Shown here: positions 17,430-26,878 of the stretch, one piece after another
How positions within the stretch are numbered: position 1 is the stretch's first letter
Layout: the number at the start of each line of letters is the position of its first letter
From: Occallatibacter savannae
Lineage (GTDB): Bacteria > Acidobacteriota > Terriglobia > Terriglobales > Acidobacteriaceae
Length of the DNA stretch: 64,000 bases
Direction of reading: 5' to 3'
Assembly (NCBI RefSeq): GCF_003131205.1
Contig: NZ_QFFY01000002.1
Span: 519,016-583,015, forward strand
The notes under the pieces: model-generated
Databases searched by the model: none
Seen by the model: the letters and a program-made list of their open reading frames with translations, nothing else
What the model was told of the DNA's origin: nothing
Translations under genes and position numbers: made by a program

Positions 17430-18442
17430 GCGAGGAATTGCGAGAGAACGGCAAGGTTCAACAGGCGGGATTTGCAACCGGCGGGGCCGGGCTTCGCGCG
17501 ACGAGCGAGCTAATTGCGCATGCGCGCACGGAACTGAGCCGCGTGATCTCCGGCCAGACACATGCGGTGGAAGAGGTGCTGATTGCGGTGCTTTGCCAGG
17601 GGCATGCGCTGCTCGAGGGCGTGCCGGGAATCGCGAAGACGCTAATGGTGAAGACGCTGGGGCGGCTGCTCGGGCTGGGCTTCCAACGCGTCCAGGCTAC
17701 GCCGGACCTGATGCCGGCCGACATTCTAGGCACCTCGATTCTGCGGCCGGGGACGGATGCATTTACGTTCCATGCTGGGCCGGTGTTTACGGATCTGCTG
17801 CTGGTGGACGAAATCAATCGCATGCCTCCCCGCACGCAGGCTGCGCTGCTGGAGTGCATGGAAGAGCGGCAGGTGACGAGTGACGGAACGCGGCGTCCGT
17901 TGCCGGCTTGGTTCACGGTATTTGCGACGCAGAACCCGGTGGACTTTGAAGGAACCTATCCGCTCCCGGAGGCGCAGCTCGATCGCTTTCTGATGAAGAT
18001 CAGGGTGTCGTATCCGACGGAAGCGGAGGAGTTGCAGATTCTGGAGCGGCATCATGCGGGAAGCGGAGCGGGGCTGCTGGAGGATGTGGCGATCGCGGCG
18101 ATTCCAGAGGGCATGCTGGACGCAGCGCGGGCGGAGGTGCGTGCGATTCGCATCGAGCCGGAGTTGTACGGGTACATTCTGAGCCTTGCGCGGCGTACCC
18201 GTGAGTGGCCGACGCTGTTGCTGGGCGCAAGTCCGCGTGCCGCGCTGAGCCTGATGCGGGTGGCGCAGGCATCGGCGGCGTTCGATGGGCGCGACTACCT
18301 GGTGCCGGATGATGTGAAGCGGGCGATTCCGCCGGTGCTGCGGCATCGCGTAATGCTGAAGCCGGAGGCAGAGCTCGAGGGGTTCGATGCAGACCGCGTG
18401 CTGGCTGACGTGATTGCGGCGGTGCCGGTTCCGCGCCAATGA
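17426..18442 (+). CDS. MoxR family AAA+ ATPase
   Basis: This is a MoxR-type AAA+ chaperone ATPase of 338 residues. It has Walker A GVPGIAKT at 65-72, Walker B LLLVDEINR at 124-132, the sensor-1 region FATQNPVDFEGTYPLPEAQ and a C-terminal lid domain with LGASPRAALSL (sensor 2). MoxR ATPases usually act on a partner with a von Willebrand or DUF58 domain to mature or insert complexes. The DUF58 partner is the next gene, coupled by ATGA. Confidence 0.96.
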   Translation: MSEELRENGKVQQAGFATGGAGLRATSELIAHARTELSRVISGQTHAVEEVLIAVLCQGHALLEGVPGIAKTLMVKTLGRLLGLGFQRVQATPDLMPADILGTSILRPGTDAFTFHAGPVFTDLLLVDEINRMPPRTQAALLECMEERQVTSDGTRRPLPAWFTVFATQNPVDFEGTYPLPEAQLDRFLMKIRVSYPTEAEELQILERHHAGSGAGLLEDVAIAAIPEGMLDAARAEVRAIRIEPELYGYILSLARRTREWPTLLLGASPRAALSLMRVAQASAAFDGRDYLVPDDVKRAIPPVLRHRVMLKPEAELEGFDADRVLADVIAAVPVPRQ

Positions 18443-19875
18443 TCGCTCCGCAGTTCCATCCCGGCGAAGTTCGAGGGCAATGCGAGCCGCACGGCAAGAT
18501 GGGCTTCGCGCTCACGCCGCGGAGCATTGCGCTGCTGCTGGCCGGGTTTGCGTTTCTCGTCTTTGGGCTGTGGGACGTGCGGCTGAGCTACGCAATGCTG
18601 GCGTGGGATGCGCTGGTGCTGCTGGCGGCGCTTCTGGATGGAATGCGATTGCCGAAGGCGGAGAACCTCGCTGCGACACGAAGGTGGTCGAACGCTCCCT
18701 CACTCGATAGCCAGACGGAGATCGAGCTGACGATTGAGAATCGCGGCTCGGTGATTCTGGAGTGCCGGCTGACCGATGATTTGCCGGCTGCGCTGATGGA
18801 TGCGACGGCGCATTCGGAGCCGCTGCTGGTGACGGCGTTTCCGCGAGTGCCGGCTTCGGTGCGGTACCGGATCGAGCCGCAGGAGCGGGGAGACTGCACG
18901 ACGGGTCTGCTGTACGTGCGTTATCGTTCGCCGCTCGGACTGGCGGAGAGGTGGGCAAAAGCGCCGCTGACGCAGACTGTTCGCGTCTATCCGATGCTGC
19001 GGACGAGCGAGGAGCAGCAGATCTTTCTGGCACGCAGCCGGCAGATCGATCTGCAGTTGCGGCAGACGCGGCAGCGCGGGCTGGGGCGCGATTTCGAAAG
19101 CCTGCGTGAGTATCGTGAGGGCGACGATCTGCGTGATATCTGCTGGACGGCGAGTGCACGCAGGGGAAACCTGATTACGCGGCAGTATCAGACGGAGCGA
19201 AGCCAGCCGGTATGGATCGTGCTGGATTGCGGGCGGCTGATGCGTTCGCGCGTGGTTGCGGCTCCACAGGCGCATGCGGCAATGCCGCTGGCCTCGGGAA
19301 GTCTGCGGGCGCATTCGAAGCTGGATCATGCGTGTTCGACCGCGGTGGCGCTGGCGCAACTCGCGCTGTTCTCCGGCGACCGCGTTGGACTGCTGGCGTA
19401 TGGGCAGACGGTGCAGCAGCGGCTGCTGCCGGGGCGCGGCGCGGCGCATCTGCGGCAGATGATTGAGCTGCTGGCGCAGGTGAGGGCGGAGTCGAGCGAA
19501 GCCGATCACCTGCGGGCGACCGCGTTGATGGGACGGCTGCAGCCGCGTCGGTCGCTGATTTTGTGGATCACGGACCTGGCGGAGACGGCAATGCGGCCGG
19601 AGGTGATTGACGGCGCGATGCAACTGCTGCGTCGGCATGTGCTGCTGTTTGTCGCGATGGCGCAGCCGGAGGTGGATGCGATTGCGCAGGAGCGGCCGAA
19701 GACCGTGGAGCAGATGTTTCGCAGCGCCGCGGCTCAGGAACTGGCGGGGAGGCGCGAGCTGCTGATTGCGCGGCTGCACGAGCAGGGAGCGCTTACGCTC
19801 GACCTGAACCCGGAGGCGGTGACATCTTCCGTGCTGAACCAGTACCTGATGGTGAAGGAACGGGCGATGGTGTAG
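18439..19875 (+). CDS. DUF58 domain-containing protein (MoxR partner)
   Basis: The product is 478 residues. Two N-terminal helices (SIALLLAGFAFLVFGLW and LAWDALVLLAALLDGM) are followed by a beta-sandwich region, and then the DUF58 core with REYREGDDLRDICW at about 225-240. The core leads into a von Willebrand-like fold (QPVWIVLDCGRLM). The metal-binding MIDAS pattern is weak (DCGRLM in place of DxSxS). An Ala/Gly-rich insert follows. It is the last gene of the operon, and a terminator stem lies immediately after the stop. Confidence 0.94.
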   Translation: MIAPQFHPGEVRGQCEPHGKMGFALTPRSIALLLAGFAFLVFGLWDVRLSYAMLAWDALVLLAALLDGMRLPKAENLAATRRWSNAPSLDSQTEIELTIENRGSVILECRLTDDLPAALMDATAHSEPLLVTAFPRVPASVRYRIEPQERGDCTTGLLYVRYRSPLGLAERWAKAPLTQTVRVYPMLRTSEEQQIFLARSRQIDLQLRQTRQRGLGRDFESLREYREGDDLRDICWTASARRGNLITRQYQTERSQPVWIVLDCGRLMRSRVVAAPQAHAAMPLASGSLRAHSKLDHACSTAVALAQLALFSGDRVGLLAYGQTVQQRLLPGRGAAHLRQMIELLAQVRAESSEADHLRATALMGRLQPRRSLILWITDLAETAMRPEVIDGAMQLLRRHVLLFVAMAQPEVDAIAQERPKTVEQMFRSAAAQELAGRRELLIARLHEQGALTLDLNPEAVTSSVLNQYLMVKERAMV

Positions 19876-19876
19876 C

Positions 19877-19918
19877 AAAAAAAGGCCCGTCGTTTCAGAC
19901 AAGAACGCCGGGCCTTTG
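19877..19918 (-). terminator. Rho-independent terminator between convergent genes
   Basis: The stem AAAGGCCCG (19881-19889) pairs with CGGGCCTTT (19909-19917). On the minus strand it is followed by a run of seven T, so it ends the DUF1080 gene transcript. On the plus strand the T run is short, so it would work only weakly for the DUF58 operon. Confidence 0.85.
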
Positions 19919-19936
19919 TGCAACTGATCGGTTGCG

Positions 19937-20884
19937 CTACTTCTTGGGTACAGAGATGGTGATGTTGCGGTAGGCGATTACGCCGTGGTGATCGCCCTGC
20001 AAGTAAAACGGTCCCGGCTCTGCTTCGTTGCTGTCGAGAGCGCCGCCCGTGGGGCCGGGCAACTCGACGTTATCGTGGTACATCTTGCCATCGCGCAGAA
20101 CGGTGACGTGCCGGCCGACGAGGGTAATGTCGAAAGCCGTCCACTTGCCAAGATTGTTTTCCGCGCCTTGCGGCGGCGGATACCAGCTGTAGATTGCGCC
20201 CATCTCGTGCGAGGGAAGCTTACCGCCTTCCGTGCCGACTTGCACTTCGTAGCGTCCGCGCAGATAGATGCCGCTGTTACCGCCTTCCGGACAGTTCACT
20301 TCGATATGCAGCTTGAAGTCCTGGAACTTCTCTGTCGTTTTGATGTTGGCTGCGCCGTGGACCTTCTGGCCCGGAACTTCGGGATTATCGTTGACCAGCT
20401 CGCCATTGCGCGCGACCCACTTGTTGTTGTCGACGTTGCCGACGGGCTCCCAGCCCTTCAGGTCTTTGCCGTCGAAGATAGGCCGGGGCTTGGTCCACTG
20501 CTTCGGCATGGGGCGATCAAGCGAAGGAGCCGTCACTCCCGCGAGCTTTGGACCCTCGGTGCTGCCGTGCTTCTCAATGCCTGAAATCTTGCCGGATCCG
20601 GAAGAGGTGATTTCCCAGGTCGTGGTGGGGCTGAGGTTCACGATCAGTTTGCCTGCGTCGACGTGCGCGCCTTCGATGGGGTGCCAAGCGCCGCCGCGTG
20701 GCTGCACTTTCCCCTCGATTTTGCCGCCGTTGTCGGTGAGCTCCATCCATTGCGGATAGGGATCGCCGCTGGATGGGGTGGCAGTCATGTCCCAACGGCC
20801 GAGGAATTGTTTAGCATCTTGCGCCGCGAGGTTCGCGACGAGGGCAGTGGCCAGGAGTGGTAACAGCAGCATCTTCTTCAGCAT
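19937..20884 (-). CDS. secreted DUF1080 (3-keto-disaccharide hydrolase-type) protein
   Basis: The product is 315 residues from ATG 20884. A signal peptide (KKMLLLPLLATALVANLAAQ) is followed by an N-terminal domain beginning FLGRWDMTATPSSGDPYP, then from about residue 125 the DUF1080 concanavalin-like domain with FDGKDLKGWEP, GGNSGIYLRGRYEVQV and YHDNVELPGPTGG. DUF1080 members include 3-keto-glycoside hydrolases. This one is presumably periplasmic and acts on sugars. A start four codons later (20872) is better spaced from GGAG but would lose the lysines of the signal peptide. The frame is open to 21022, but the extra part is not protein-like. Confidence 0.9.
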   Translation of the reverse strand: MLKKMLLLPLLATALVANLAAQDAKQFLGRWDMTATPSSGDPYPQWMELTDNGGKIEGKVQPRGGAWHPIEGAHVDAGKLIVNLSPTTTWEITSSGSGKISGIEKHGSTEGPKLAGVTAPSLDRPMPKQWTKPRPIFDGKDLKGWEPVGNVDNNKWVARNGELVNDNPEVPGQKVHGAANIKTTEKFQDFKLHIEVNCPEGGNSGIYLRGRYEVQVGTEGGKLPSHEMGAIYSWYPPPQGAENNLGKWTAFDITLVGRHVTVLRDGKMYHDNVELPGPTGGALDSNEAEPGPFYLQGDHHGVIAYRNITISVPKK

Positions 20885-21060
20885 CTCCAGAGTGTAACAA
20901 CGCGATGCGCATCGGCGGTTACCGAATAAGTTTCGACCCGCGGCGAATGAGGCGAGCGACTGCCGGGCGCTGTTTCGCAATCCAATGTAGATGTGCTTTG
21001 TAGCTGCGGCGACTGGTCGCAATGGCGCGCAGCGGATCGATATAGAGGAGAGGTCGATAG

Positions 21061-21783
21061 ATGAAGTTCATTATGGTTTTGCTTTCTGTTCTGTGCGTTC
21101 TGCCAAACTGCTCGGGCGAGCCTGAGCGCGTAAAGGATATTCACCGTCTGAATCATGCGGCCCGGGTGCTGTACGAGACGATGCGTGCGCCGGATCAGCG
21201 CATCCCCGACCACATTCTGAAGGGGGCACGATGCGTGGCTGTGATCCCTCACCTGGTGAAGGGCGGGCTTATCTTCGGGGCCGAAGAGGGTAAGGGTGTG
21301 GCGACCTGCCGGACAGCGAGAGGATGGAGCGCGCCGGCATTTATTCAGATGGGCGGTGGAAGCTGGGGAACGCAGGTTGGCGTTGAAGCGGTTGATCTGG
21401 TGATGGTGGTCAGGGGCAAAGAGGGCATGGACAAGCTGCTGGCCAGCAAGTTCGAGATTGGAAGAGACGCATCGGTCGCGGTCGGGCCGGTAGGCCGTCA
21501 TTCTTCGGAGAACACGGACGCGAAGCTGAATGCTCTGATTCTGACCTACTCGCGCGCGAAGGGTGCGTTTCTGGGGATGACGTTCGATGGAGCGGTGGTG
21601 AAAGGGGATGAAGATGCGCGCCATGCGATGTACGGGCGCGGAGTGACCACGAGCGAAGTGCTGCTAGGCCGGGTAGCGCCGAGGGCTGGAGCACGGCCGT
21701 TTATAGCGGCGGTGCGGCGTGCGGAATACCAGGCAGCCACACATGGAGCGACGAGACGGACACATCATCGCCGCCGTCGATGA
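21061..21783 (+). CDS. SYLF/YSC84 domain lipid-binding protein
   Basis: The product is 240 residues with a short signal sequence (MVLLSVLCVLPNC). The Cys is in a poor lipobox context (LPNC), so lipidation is uncertain. The SYLF domain is clear: IPDHILKGARCVAVIPHLVKGG, GKGVATCRTARGWSAPAFI and YSRAKGAFLGMTFDGAVVK. SYLF proteins bind phosphoinositides or other lipids in eukaryotes; bacterial members are exported and of unknown role. Ribosome-binding site GAGGAGAGG lies six bases before the ATG. The Arg/His-rich tail (RRTHHRRRR) is unusual. Confidence 0.92.
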   Translation: MKFIMVLLSVLCVLPNCSGEPERVKDIHRLNHAARVLYETMRAPDQRIPDHILKGARCVAVIPHLVKGGLIFGAEEGKGVATCRTARGWSAPAFIQMGGGSWGTQVGVEAVDLVMVVRGKEGMDKLLASKFEIGRDASVAVGPVGRHSSENTDAKLNALILTYSRAKGAFLGMTFDGAVVKGDEDARHAMYGRGVTTSEVLLGRVAPRAGARPFIAAVRRAEYQAATHGATRRTHHRRRR

Positions 21784-21809
21784 AAGTAGTGCGGCGGTGT
21801 GCTACCGAC

Positions 21810-22844
21810 TCAGTTCGTCCCGGCCGTTTCGGGGACCGGCTCCTGCTGTACCCGTTTTGCCATTGCCCATTTAAGCTGGTCGATGCCCTGGCCCGTGACA
21901 GCGGAGATGGCGTGGAACTCCAGCTTGCGGCGCTTGGCGTAGGTGGTCAGCTTCTTGAGCTTGTCGGGATTGGCGGAGTCGATCTTTGTGGCCACGACGA
22001 TCATGGGCTTTTCGAGCAGTCCGTTGCCGAAGCTGGCGAGCTCGTTGTTGATGACCTTGAAGTCTTCCACGGGGTCGGGACGACCGGACGCGTCCGACAC
22101 ATCGACGAGATGGACCAGGACACGGGTGCGCTCGATGTGGCGAAGAAACTGTGTGCCGAGTCCGGAGCCTTCGTGGGCGCCTTCGATCAGGCCGGGTACA
22201 TCCGCAACGACGAACGACTGCTGGTGAGGCTCTTCGCCCACCGTGACGACGCCAAGGTTCGGCTCGAGTGTGGTGAATGGGTAGTCGGCGATCTTGGGCT
22301 TGGCGGCAGAGATGCGCGAGATCAGCGTGGACTTTCCGGCGTTGGGGTACCCGACCAGGCCCACGTCGGCGAGCAGCTTGAGTTCGAGGCGGTAGGCACG
22401 CTCTTCGCCGGGCCGTCCCATTTCGTGTTCGCGCGGAGCCTGGTGCGTGCTGGTGGCGAAGTGATGGTTGCCGCGGCCTCCGCGGCCGCCCTTGGCGACG
22501 ACGATGCGCTCGTCGGGCTCGGAAAAGTCATGGATGAGCTCGCCGGTTTCCATGTCGTAGAGCGAGGTGCCGACTGGAACCTGCAGGACGATGGACTTGC
22601 CGTCGAGCCCGGTGCAGTTGGAGCCCATGCCGTGCTCGCCGCGCTGCGCCTTGTGCTCGGGGTTGTAGCGAAAGTGGATCAGGGTGTTGTGGCGTTGGGA
22701 TGACTGCATGATGACGTCGCCGCCGCGGCCGCCGTCGCCGCCGGAGGGGCCGCCGCGCGGAACGAACTTTTCGCGGCGGAATGCCATGCAGCCGTTGCCG
22801 CCGTCGCCCGCCTTGACCCGGATTTTCGCTTCATCGATGAACAT
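21810..22844 (-). CDS. obgE: GTPase Obg
   Basis: This is the essential ribosome-associated GTPase, 344 residues. The N-terminal glycine-rich Obg fold starts [19 protein letters not shown] and continues [14 protein letters not shown]. The G domain holds G1 [10 protein letters not shown]3 DVPGLIEGA and G4 ATKID. It lacks the long C-terminal extension of some Obg proteins, as is common. It is involved in 50S subunit maturation and stress response. It is convergent with the SYLF gene, 26 bases apart. Confidence 0.98.
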   Translation of the reverse strand: MFIDEAKIRVKAGDGGNGCMAFRREKFVPRGGPSGGDGGRGGDVIMQSSQRHNTLIHFRYNPEHKAQRGEHGMGSNCTGLDGKSIVLQVPVGTSLYDMETGELIHDFSEPDERIVVAKGGRGGRGNHHFATSTHQAPREHEMGRPGEERAYRLELKLLADVGLVGYPNAGKSTLISRISAAKPKIADYPFTTLEPNLGVVTVGEEPHQQSFVVADVPGLIEGAHEGSGLGTQFLRHIERTRVLVHLVDVSDASGRPDPVEDFKVINNELASFGNGLLEKPMIVVATKIDSANPDKLKKLTTYAKRRKLEFHAISAVTGQGIDQLKWAMAKRVQQEPVPETAGTN

Positions 22845-23170
22845 ATGCTGTTGTAACGAGGGAACTTAGGCAACTTGTTTTGCCGGAAGGGGTGATCCCT
22901 TGCGGAGTCGGCCCGGCCCCGTCTTTAGTTTAACAACCTGATGCGTCTGGAGAGGGCGAGCGATGTCCTGGTTCGAACCAGCGACTGTGCGCTCAGTCAC
23001 CACAAGTTTTCTCCTAGGCTGCTTACAATGGCTGCCTAATTCACTGCAAGGAAATTGCGGCTGGATGGAGAGGGTTGATCCCGATCCGGCCCTGTCCCGG
23101 CTCCAAGTTCCTGTTTGGGTCGACGACAGGGCCGAGGCGGGCTCCCGCCACTGACTGCAGACAGGTGCGC
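22845..23170. other. intergenic gap upstream of the receptor gene
   Basis: This gap of 326 bases separates the divergent obgE and receptor genes. It holds a 14-bp perfect palindrome (CTGGTTCGAACCAG, 22968-22981) and a possible -10 TACAAT at 23024-23029 on the plus strand, without a good -35. I see no coding potential or RNA gene. Confidence 0.5.
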
Positions 23171-25357
23171 ATGGGAGCGCGACTCGGGAGAAAGCTGCTC
23201 GGCCTTAGCGGGGTGCTGGTCGCCGCCGGCGCGCTTTCGTCGGTCTGCGGCGATGCCCAGGGCCTGACCGGTTCGGTGACAGGTAGGCTGACGGATACGC
23301 GATCGGCTCCCCTGGAGAATGTGACTGTCACGCTTCGCAACGTGGCTACCGGCAGCCTGGTGAGCGCCGTGACCTCCCATGGAGGCCGGTACGGATTCCG
23401 CGATCTCCAGCAGGGAGAGTACGTGCTTGCGGCATCCGGACCCAGGGGGAGCGGGGCGGTCGGCGGCATCATAGTCTCGCCGGGGCACGTGTCGCGCGTG
23501 CAGACGGTGATTGAGTTTGTAGCGCCGCTGGGTGCTGCTGTCGTGCCGAATCAAGGTCAGAGTGTGAACGAAACCCGGTCTGGCGCAGACGATACAGCGA
23601 GTAGATCGCGAGAAATCTTGTCGAAGATCGCCCGCCAGCCATACGTTCGATTGCACAGCACGGTGGTAGAAGCATCGCTGCCGATGGCCTCGCTTGCGGT
23701 ACTACCGGACGTCGGTTTGCGGCGCGTCGCGTCGTTTGACGGTCCTCGATTCACGATGCCATTGACTCCTGTGTCTGTTCTGAACGCCTCCGGCGTCGCG
23801 GCGATCGAATCAGTAACGCTTGCAACTCTCCAGAATGGCTTGCTGGGGGTGCGCCTGCCTGCAAAGCCGCAGATCTCCGCCGCCCTCATGGAGTTGGGAG
23901 AGGACGAAGCGGAGGGAATCGACGCAAAAGAGATTGAATCGCTGCCGAAGAGTGGAGACTGGACCACCTTTCTCAGCGGGACGACGCGTGGATCGCTGGA
24001 TGCAGGCGAGGACCACCGGGGCGCAAACGCTCAATCAGATTCCTTTGGGGCGGCGGACGAGCTGCGGACGGGCTTCGCATCCGGCCTTGTGCATACGTCT
24101 TCGGCGAAATCTATCTCGGCAATCGAGAGCGCAGTGAGCGTGATCCGACAGGTGCGGAGAGCCGCGGATGTTGAGTTGTCGATTGGGCAGGGCGGCCGAA
24201 AAAGCGTGATGGTCGAAACGCGGCGCGGAACAGAGCGGCTGCACGGGCAGATGTTTGTCTTCGATCGCGAGAAGTTTCTTGGAGCGCAGAATCCATTCGC
24301 GGAATGGGTGAAGGAGACGGCAGCCGGATCGGGAGCGAGGGTCCCGGTATTCACAGCAGACCGCTATACGCCGACAGATACCGAGCTGTGGTGGGGAGCG
24401 GGGATGGGCGGCTCCATCGCGCGCCGGCATCTGTTCTGGTTTGGTGCGCTCAACGGATCAGAGCAAAAGGTTGCGGCGATCGCCTCTGTTCGGCACCCAG
24501 ACCGCTTTTTCGCGCAGCCCACAAACGACCAGATGCAACTGCTCAGCGCGCAGCTCGGTCTGAGTAGCTTGGATCCCGTGACGGAAGGGGTGAAGGCCTA
24601 CTCGAAGCTGCTCGAGTCGCTTGCAGGACTGCTGGGACCGGCGCCACGGCCGTCGCTGCGCATGAGCGGCTTTGGGCGTTTGGACGGGAGTGCAGGGAGC
24701 AGGCATCGGTTCACGCTGCAGGGAAATGCGAGCAGTGCGACAACACCTGGAAGCGGATCTGTGCGAGCGTGGCAGAACTACGGCGCACACAGCCTCGGGT
24801 CGGCGAGCGTGTCGAACGGGTGGGTGCAGGGCAGGTGGAGCGCCTTCGTGAGCCCCAATTTGCTGGCTGTGACGCAGGGCTCTTATGGCTGGAATGTACA
24901 AAGTCTTCAACCGGACAGGCCGTCGCCTCTCGAGCGGTCTCTGAACATCAATGTGTGGGGTCAGCTACCGCAGATCGTCGTGGATTCGCAAAATGGATTC
25001 ACAATCGGCAATCCCGCACGATTCGGGAGGGGGAGGCATCCCGATGAGAGCGTTGTCAGTGTTCAGCAGCAGGTAAAGTGGGTTCACGGCAAAATAACAC
25101 TCGATGCGGGCGGCGAGCTAAGCCACGACATGGATGCAACCAGCAGGTTGCGCAATCAGACCGGAACCGACACTACGCCAGTGTCGGCGACTTCGCGTCG
25201 GATGCGCTGGCTTTTTTCGCATTCGGGATCAGTGGACAGCTTGATCCGATGGACCAGCACAACTGCGACCAGCGGGGAAGACCGTGGAGGGATTCAGCCG
25301 GGGTGCTGCATGGGCTCGGGTATCTGCCCTGCTACTCGTATTACTCGCAGACGATAG
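23171..25357 (+). CDS. TonB-dependent receptor-like (Oar-type) protein, N-terminal part before frameshift
   Basis: This is the first two thirds of an outer-membrane receptor of about 1230 residues. ATG 23171 starts a signal peptide (GVLVAAGALSSVCGDAQG) followed by a carboxypeptidase regulatory-like domain at about 30-120 (TGSVTGRLTDTRSAPLENVT, then GRYGFRDLQQGEYVL). A plug-like region and the first barrel strands follow. The true frame ends at about 25165-25175; the residues after NQTGTD are out of frame up to the stop at 25357. One missing base there restores the continuation. Oar-type receptors are abundant in Acidobacteria and are thought to import polymers or peptides. Confidence 0.8.
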   Translation: MGARLGRKLLGLSGVLVAAGALSSVCGDAQGLTGSVTGRLTDTRSAPLENVTVTLRNVATGSLVSAVTSHGGRYGFRDLQQGEYVLAASGPRGSGAVGGIIVSPGHVSRVQTVIEFVAPLGAAVVPNQGQSVNETRSGADDTASRSREILSKIARQPYVRLHSTVVEASLPMASLAVLPDVGLRRVASFDGPRFTMPLTPVSVLNASGVAAIESVTLATLQNGLLGVRLPAKPQISAALMELGEDEAEGIDAKEIESLPKSGDWTTFLSGTTRGSLDAGEDHRGANAQSDSFGAADELRTGFASGLVHTSSAKSISAIESAVSVIRQVRRAADVELSIGQGGRKSVMVETRRGTERLHGQMFVFDREKFLGAQNPFAEWVKETAAGSGARVPVFTADRYTPTDTELWWGAGMGGSIARRHLFWFGALNGSEQKVAAIASVRHPDRFFAQPTNDQMQLLSAQLGLSSLDPVTEGVKAYSKLLESLAGLLGPAPRPSLRMSGFGRLDGSAGSRHRFTLQGNASSATTPGSGSVRAWQNYGAHSLGSASVSNGWVQGRWSAFVSPNLLAVTQGSYGWNVQSLQPDRPSPLERSLNINVWGQLPQIVVDSQNGFTIGNPARFGRGRHPDESVVSVQQQVKWVHGKITLDAGGELSHDMDATSRLRNQTGTDTTPVSATSRRMRWLFSHSGSVDSLIRWTSTTATSGEDRGGIQPGCCMGSGICPATRITRRR

Positions 25358-26865
25358 GGCCGTCGGACTGGTGGCTCTCCACCAATGACTGGGCCGGATA
25401 TGCGAGTTCCCGGTGGAAGGCGAGCAAGACGCTGGTGTTTACGCTAGGCGGCCGCTGGGAGATGGAGCAATTGTCACCTGCGATCACCAGGTTGAAGAAT
25501 CCGGATCTGCCGCTGACGCAGAGTCTGCCCAGGCTGGGGAGCCAGTGGGGTCCGCGGCTGGGCGTCGCATGGGGCGCGGCGGAGAGCCACTGGCCAGTGC
25601 TGCGATTGGGATACGGAATGTATTTCAGCCGAACGCCAAACGCACAACTCGAAACAGCGCTAACGCAAACTGGATCGATAAATGGGGATCTCAGCTTCTT
25701 CATGCGGCCGACCGATAATCTGCGCGGTGGCGGGGCGCCGCCATTTCCGTATGTGCTGGCCGGGCAGCCGGGCGCTGTGGTGAGGCCGGACGCGGTGGAG
25801 TATGCATCGTCGTTCCGCAATGGCGAGGTGCATGAGGCAGAGGTTTCGCTGCAAGAGTCGCTGCCGGGGCATGTTCGCCTGGAAGCGAGTGGAGTGGCCA
25901 GCCTGGGGCGCAGGCTGCCGGTGACGACGGATGCGAATATCGATCCGGCGGCGAATCCGAAGAGCATCACCTACCAGGTTGTCGATGGAGACGGGTCGGG
26001 ACCGATCAAGGTTCCGCAGATCACAGTGCCGTTCTTTGCATCCTGGCCTTCGGCGAATGCGGCATCCGGTTTCGCCGGACGGCTGAATCCGAATTATCAG
26101 AAAGTGTTGGAGGTCGTCAGCGGGGCGAACTCAACGTATGAGGCGCTGCTGCTGAGGCTCTCGCGCAATGCGCGCGGGCTGACGTTTCGAGCGCGCTATA
26201 CGCTGGGGCATGCTGCTGACTGGAATCCAGATGATTCGCCCATGGTGGGCGGTCCGAGCGTGCTTGATCCGATTGATTTTCGGCAGGAGTACGGGACGAG
26301 CGATCTCGATGTGCGCCACTCGCTCACGTCGGCGGTGATCGTGCAGCCGAACTGGAAGCTGCGTGGGGCGCCTGGTGCAATTGCGAACGGGTGGATGATG
26401 AGCGGAGTGGGTCAGCTCCATAGCGGATTGCCCTACACGATGCGCACCGCGGGCTCGCTCGCGAAGGAATTCAACCTCAGCGGAGAGCCAATCGTGGGCC
26501 TTGGCACCGGGATGAACGGGTACGGCGGCGACAACCGGGTCTACGGCATCGGTCGGAATACATATCGTTATCCTGCAACGTGGAAAGCCGATCTAAGGAT
26601 CGCGAAGCGCTTCGATCTGGGGCAGATGCGTCAGCTGGAGTTGATGGCGGAGAGCTTCAACCTCTTCAACCATCAAAACGTCACTCAGGTCGAAACGACC
26701 GGGTACGCCGTCGAACAGGGAACGATGAATGGCGCGATGCCGCGGTTGAGTTTCGTGACCGGATTGAAGAAGGGGCAGACGGAGTTTGGAAAACCTCTGA
26801 GCGTCAACGCGACTGACGTATTACGCGAAAGGCAATTCCAGTTCGGGGCGCGGGTGAGGTTTTAG
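25078..26865 (+). CDS. TonB-dependent receptor-like (Oar-type) protein, C-terminal part after frameshift
   Basis: This is the continuation of the receptor in the next frame. Genuine sequence starts at about 25172 with YASVGDFASDALAFFAFG and runs through PCYSYYSQTIGPSDWWLS and the C-terminal barrel strands. It ends FQFGARVRF; a terminal Phe is the outer-membrane beta-barrel assembly signal. The GTG at 25078 is only the first formal start and has no ribosome-binding site, so this is not an independent gene. It also contains the NLFNHQN motif typical of Oar-type receptors. Confidence 0.8.
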   Translation: MGSRQNNTRCGRRAKPRHGCNQQVAQSDRNRHYASVGDFASDALAFFAFGISGQLDPMDQHNCDQRGRPWRDSAGVLHGLGYLPCYSYYSQTIGPSDWWLSTNDWAGYASSRWKASKTLVFTLGGRWEMEQLSPAITRLKNPDLPLTQSLPRLGSQWGPRLGVAWGAAESHWPVLRLGYGMYFSRTPNAQLETALTQTGSINGDLSFFMRPTDNLRGGGAPPFPYVLAGQPGAVVRPDAVEYASSFRNGEVHEAEVSLQESLPGHVRLEASGVASLGRRLPVTTDANIDPAANPKSITYQVVDGDGSGPIKVPQITVPFFASWPSANAASGFAGRLNPNYQKVLEVVSGANSTYEALLLRLSRNARGLTFRARYTLGHAADWNPDDSPMVGGPSVLDPIDFRQEYGTSDLDVRHSLTSAVIVQPNWKLRGAPGAIANGWMMSGVGQLHSGLPYTMRTAGSLAKEFNLSGEPIVGLGTGMNGYGGDNRVYGIGRNTYRYPATWKADLRIAKRFDLGQMRQLELMAESFNLFNHQNVTQVETTGYAVEQGTMNGAMPRLSFVTGLKKGQTEFGKPLSVNATDVLRERQFQFGARVRF

Positions 26866-26878
26866 CCGCTTGGTCTGA

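Noticed and set aside
22968..22981. CTGGTTCGAACCAG, which looks like a tRNA T-arm (GGTTCGAACC).
   Set aside because: The T-loop would be six bases, not seven, the flanks do not pair into an acceptor stem, and no anticodon arm or CCA end is present. It is only a short palindrome.
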